Assembly: GCA_001564255.1 (NCBI GenBank)
Contig: LKNC01000181.1
Coordinates: 1-5,880, forward strand
Source: Natrialbaceae archaeon Tc-Br11_E2g1
GTDB taxonomy: Archaea > Halobacteriota > Halobacteria > Halobacteriales > Natrialbaceae
DNA length: 5,880 bases
Direction of reading: 5' to 3'
Positions 5,713 to 5,880 of this stretch are shown piece by piece. The first letter of the stretch is position 1, and each line of letters starts with the position of its first letter. The notes under the pieces were generated by a model. That model was not told the origin of the DNA. It ran no database searches and worked only from the letters and a program-made list of their open reading frames with translations. A program made the translations under genes and the position numbers.

Positions 5713-5880
5713 GGTCGATCCCCCGTGTCGTCGTCGGAGTCGTTCCGGGGTGGGTCACCCGTTCGGTCGTCCCACCGGGGTCGGTCCTCGTAGTTCGCGC
5801 CCGACCGGGAGGGGCCGTACTCGTCGTCTCCCAACCGATCGGTCCCCGAACCGTCGACCGGCGTTTCCGTGTCGGGTCCC
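5709..5880 (-). CDS. C-terminal tail of an unidentified protein (5' end outside window)
   Basis: Fifty-six codons of a minus-strand frame enter from the right edge and end in TGA at 5709-5711, overlapping the surface-protein ATG as ATGA. The residues are hydrophilic and acidic (for example DRLGDDEYG and NDSDDDTGDRP), rich in Asp, Gly, Pro and Arg, with no membrane segment or motif, so this looks like a disordered tail. Other minus-strand frames are also largely open in this GC-rich stretch. This one is preferred for its haloarchaeal acidic composition, G/C-rich third positions and the coupled stop/start. The overlap implies an operon with translational coupling to the surface protein. The function of the upstream gene cannot be told from this fragment. 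Confidence 0.55.
   Translation of the reverse strand, partial: GPDTETPVDGSGTDRLGDDEYGPSRSGANYEDRPRWDDRTGDPPRNDSDDDTGDRP

Noticed and set aside
5248..5793. 181-codon plus-strand open frame near the right end
   Set aside because: Antisense to the N-terminal part of the surface protein, including its signal peptide. No motif supports it.

Overview
The window looks like a piece of a haloarchaeal (class Halobacteria) chromosome. Base composition is GC-rich throughout with G/C-heavy third codon positions. The predicted proteins are strongly acidic. The surface protein ends in a PGF-CTERM archaeosortase signal. The two visible promoters sit about 28-34 nt upstream of start codons, as expected for the leaderless transcripts common in haloarchaea. 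I see no tRNA, rRNA, CRISPR array, transposase or other sign of a mobile element.

Layout: (1) 1-774 (+), the C-terminal lobe of a MATE-family multidrug efflux transporter, cut by the left edge. (2) 855-1934 (-), a CBS-less member of the IMP dehydrogenase / GMP reductase family, convergent with the transporter. (3) 1935-2109, a 175-bp divergent intergenic region with a promoter on each strand and an imperfect inverted repeat between them. (4) 2110-3107 (+), purS and purQ, encoding the small and glutaminase subunits of FGAM synthase. They are separated by 59 nt that is filled exactly by a 20-codon open frame (2362-2424) overlapping the purQ GTG. (5) 3124-5712 (-), an 862-aa secreted surface protein with a signal peptide, a surface-glycoprotein-like N-terminal half, four tandem Ig-like (CARDB-type) repeats and a PGF-CTERM anchor, convergent with purQ across only 16 bp. 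(6) 5709-5880 (-), the acidic, disordered C-terminal tail of an unidentified upstream gene, whose stop overlaps the surface protein start (ATGA).

Functionally the middle is a divergent purine cluster. PurS and PurQ supply, with a PurL encoded elsewhere, the fourth step of de novo purine synthesis. The enzyme on the other strand acts at the IMP/XMP/GMP branch. The right end is a cell-envelope operon of at least two genes.

No clearly new multi-gene system is visible. The points most worth a second look are the mixed IMPDH/GMPR features of the 359-aa enzyme, the micro-ORF tiling the purS-purQ gap, and the mosaic tandem repeats of the surface protein, two of which share a perfect 48-bp identity.
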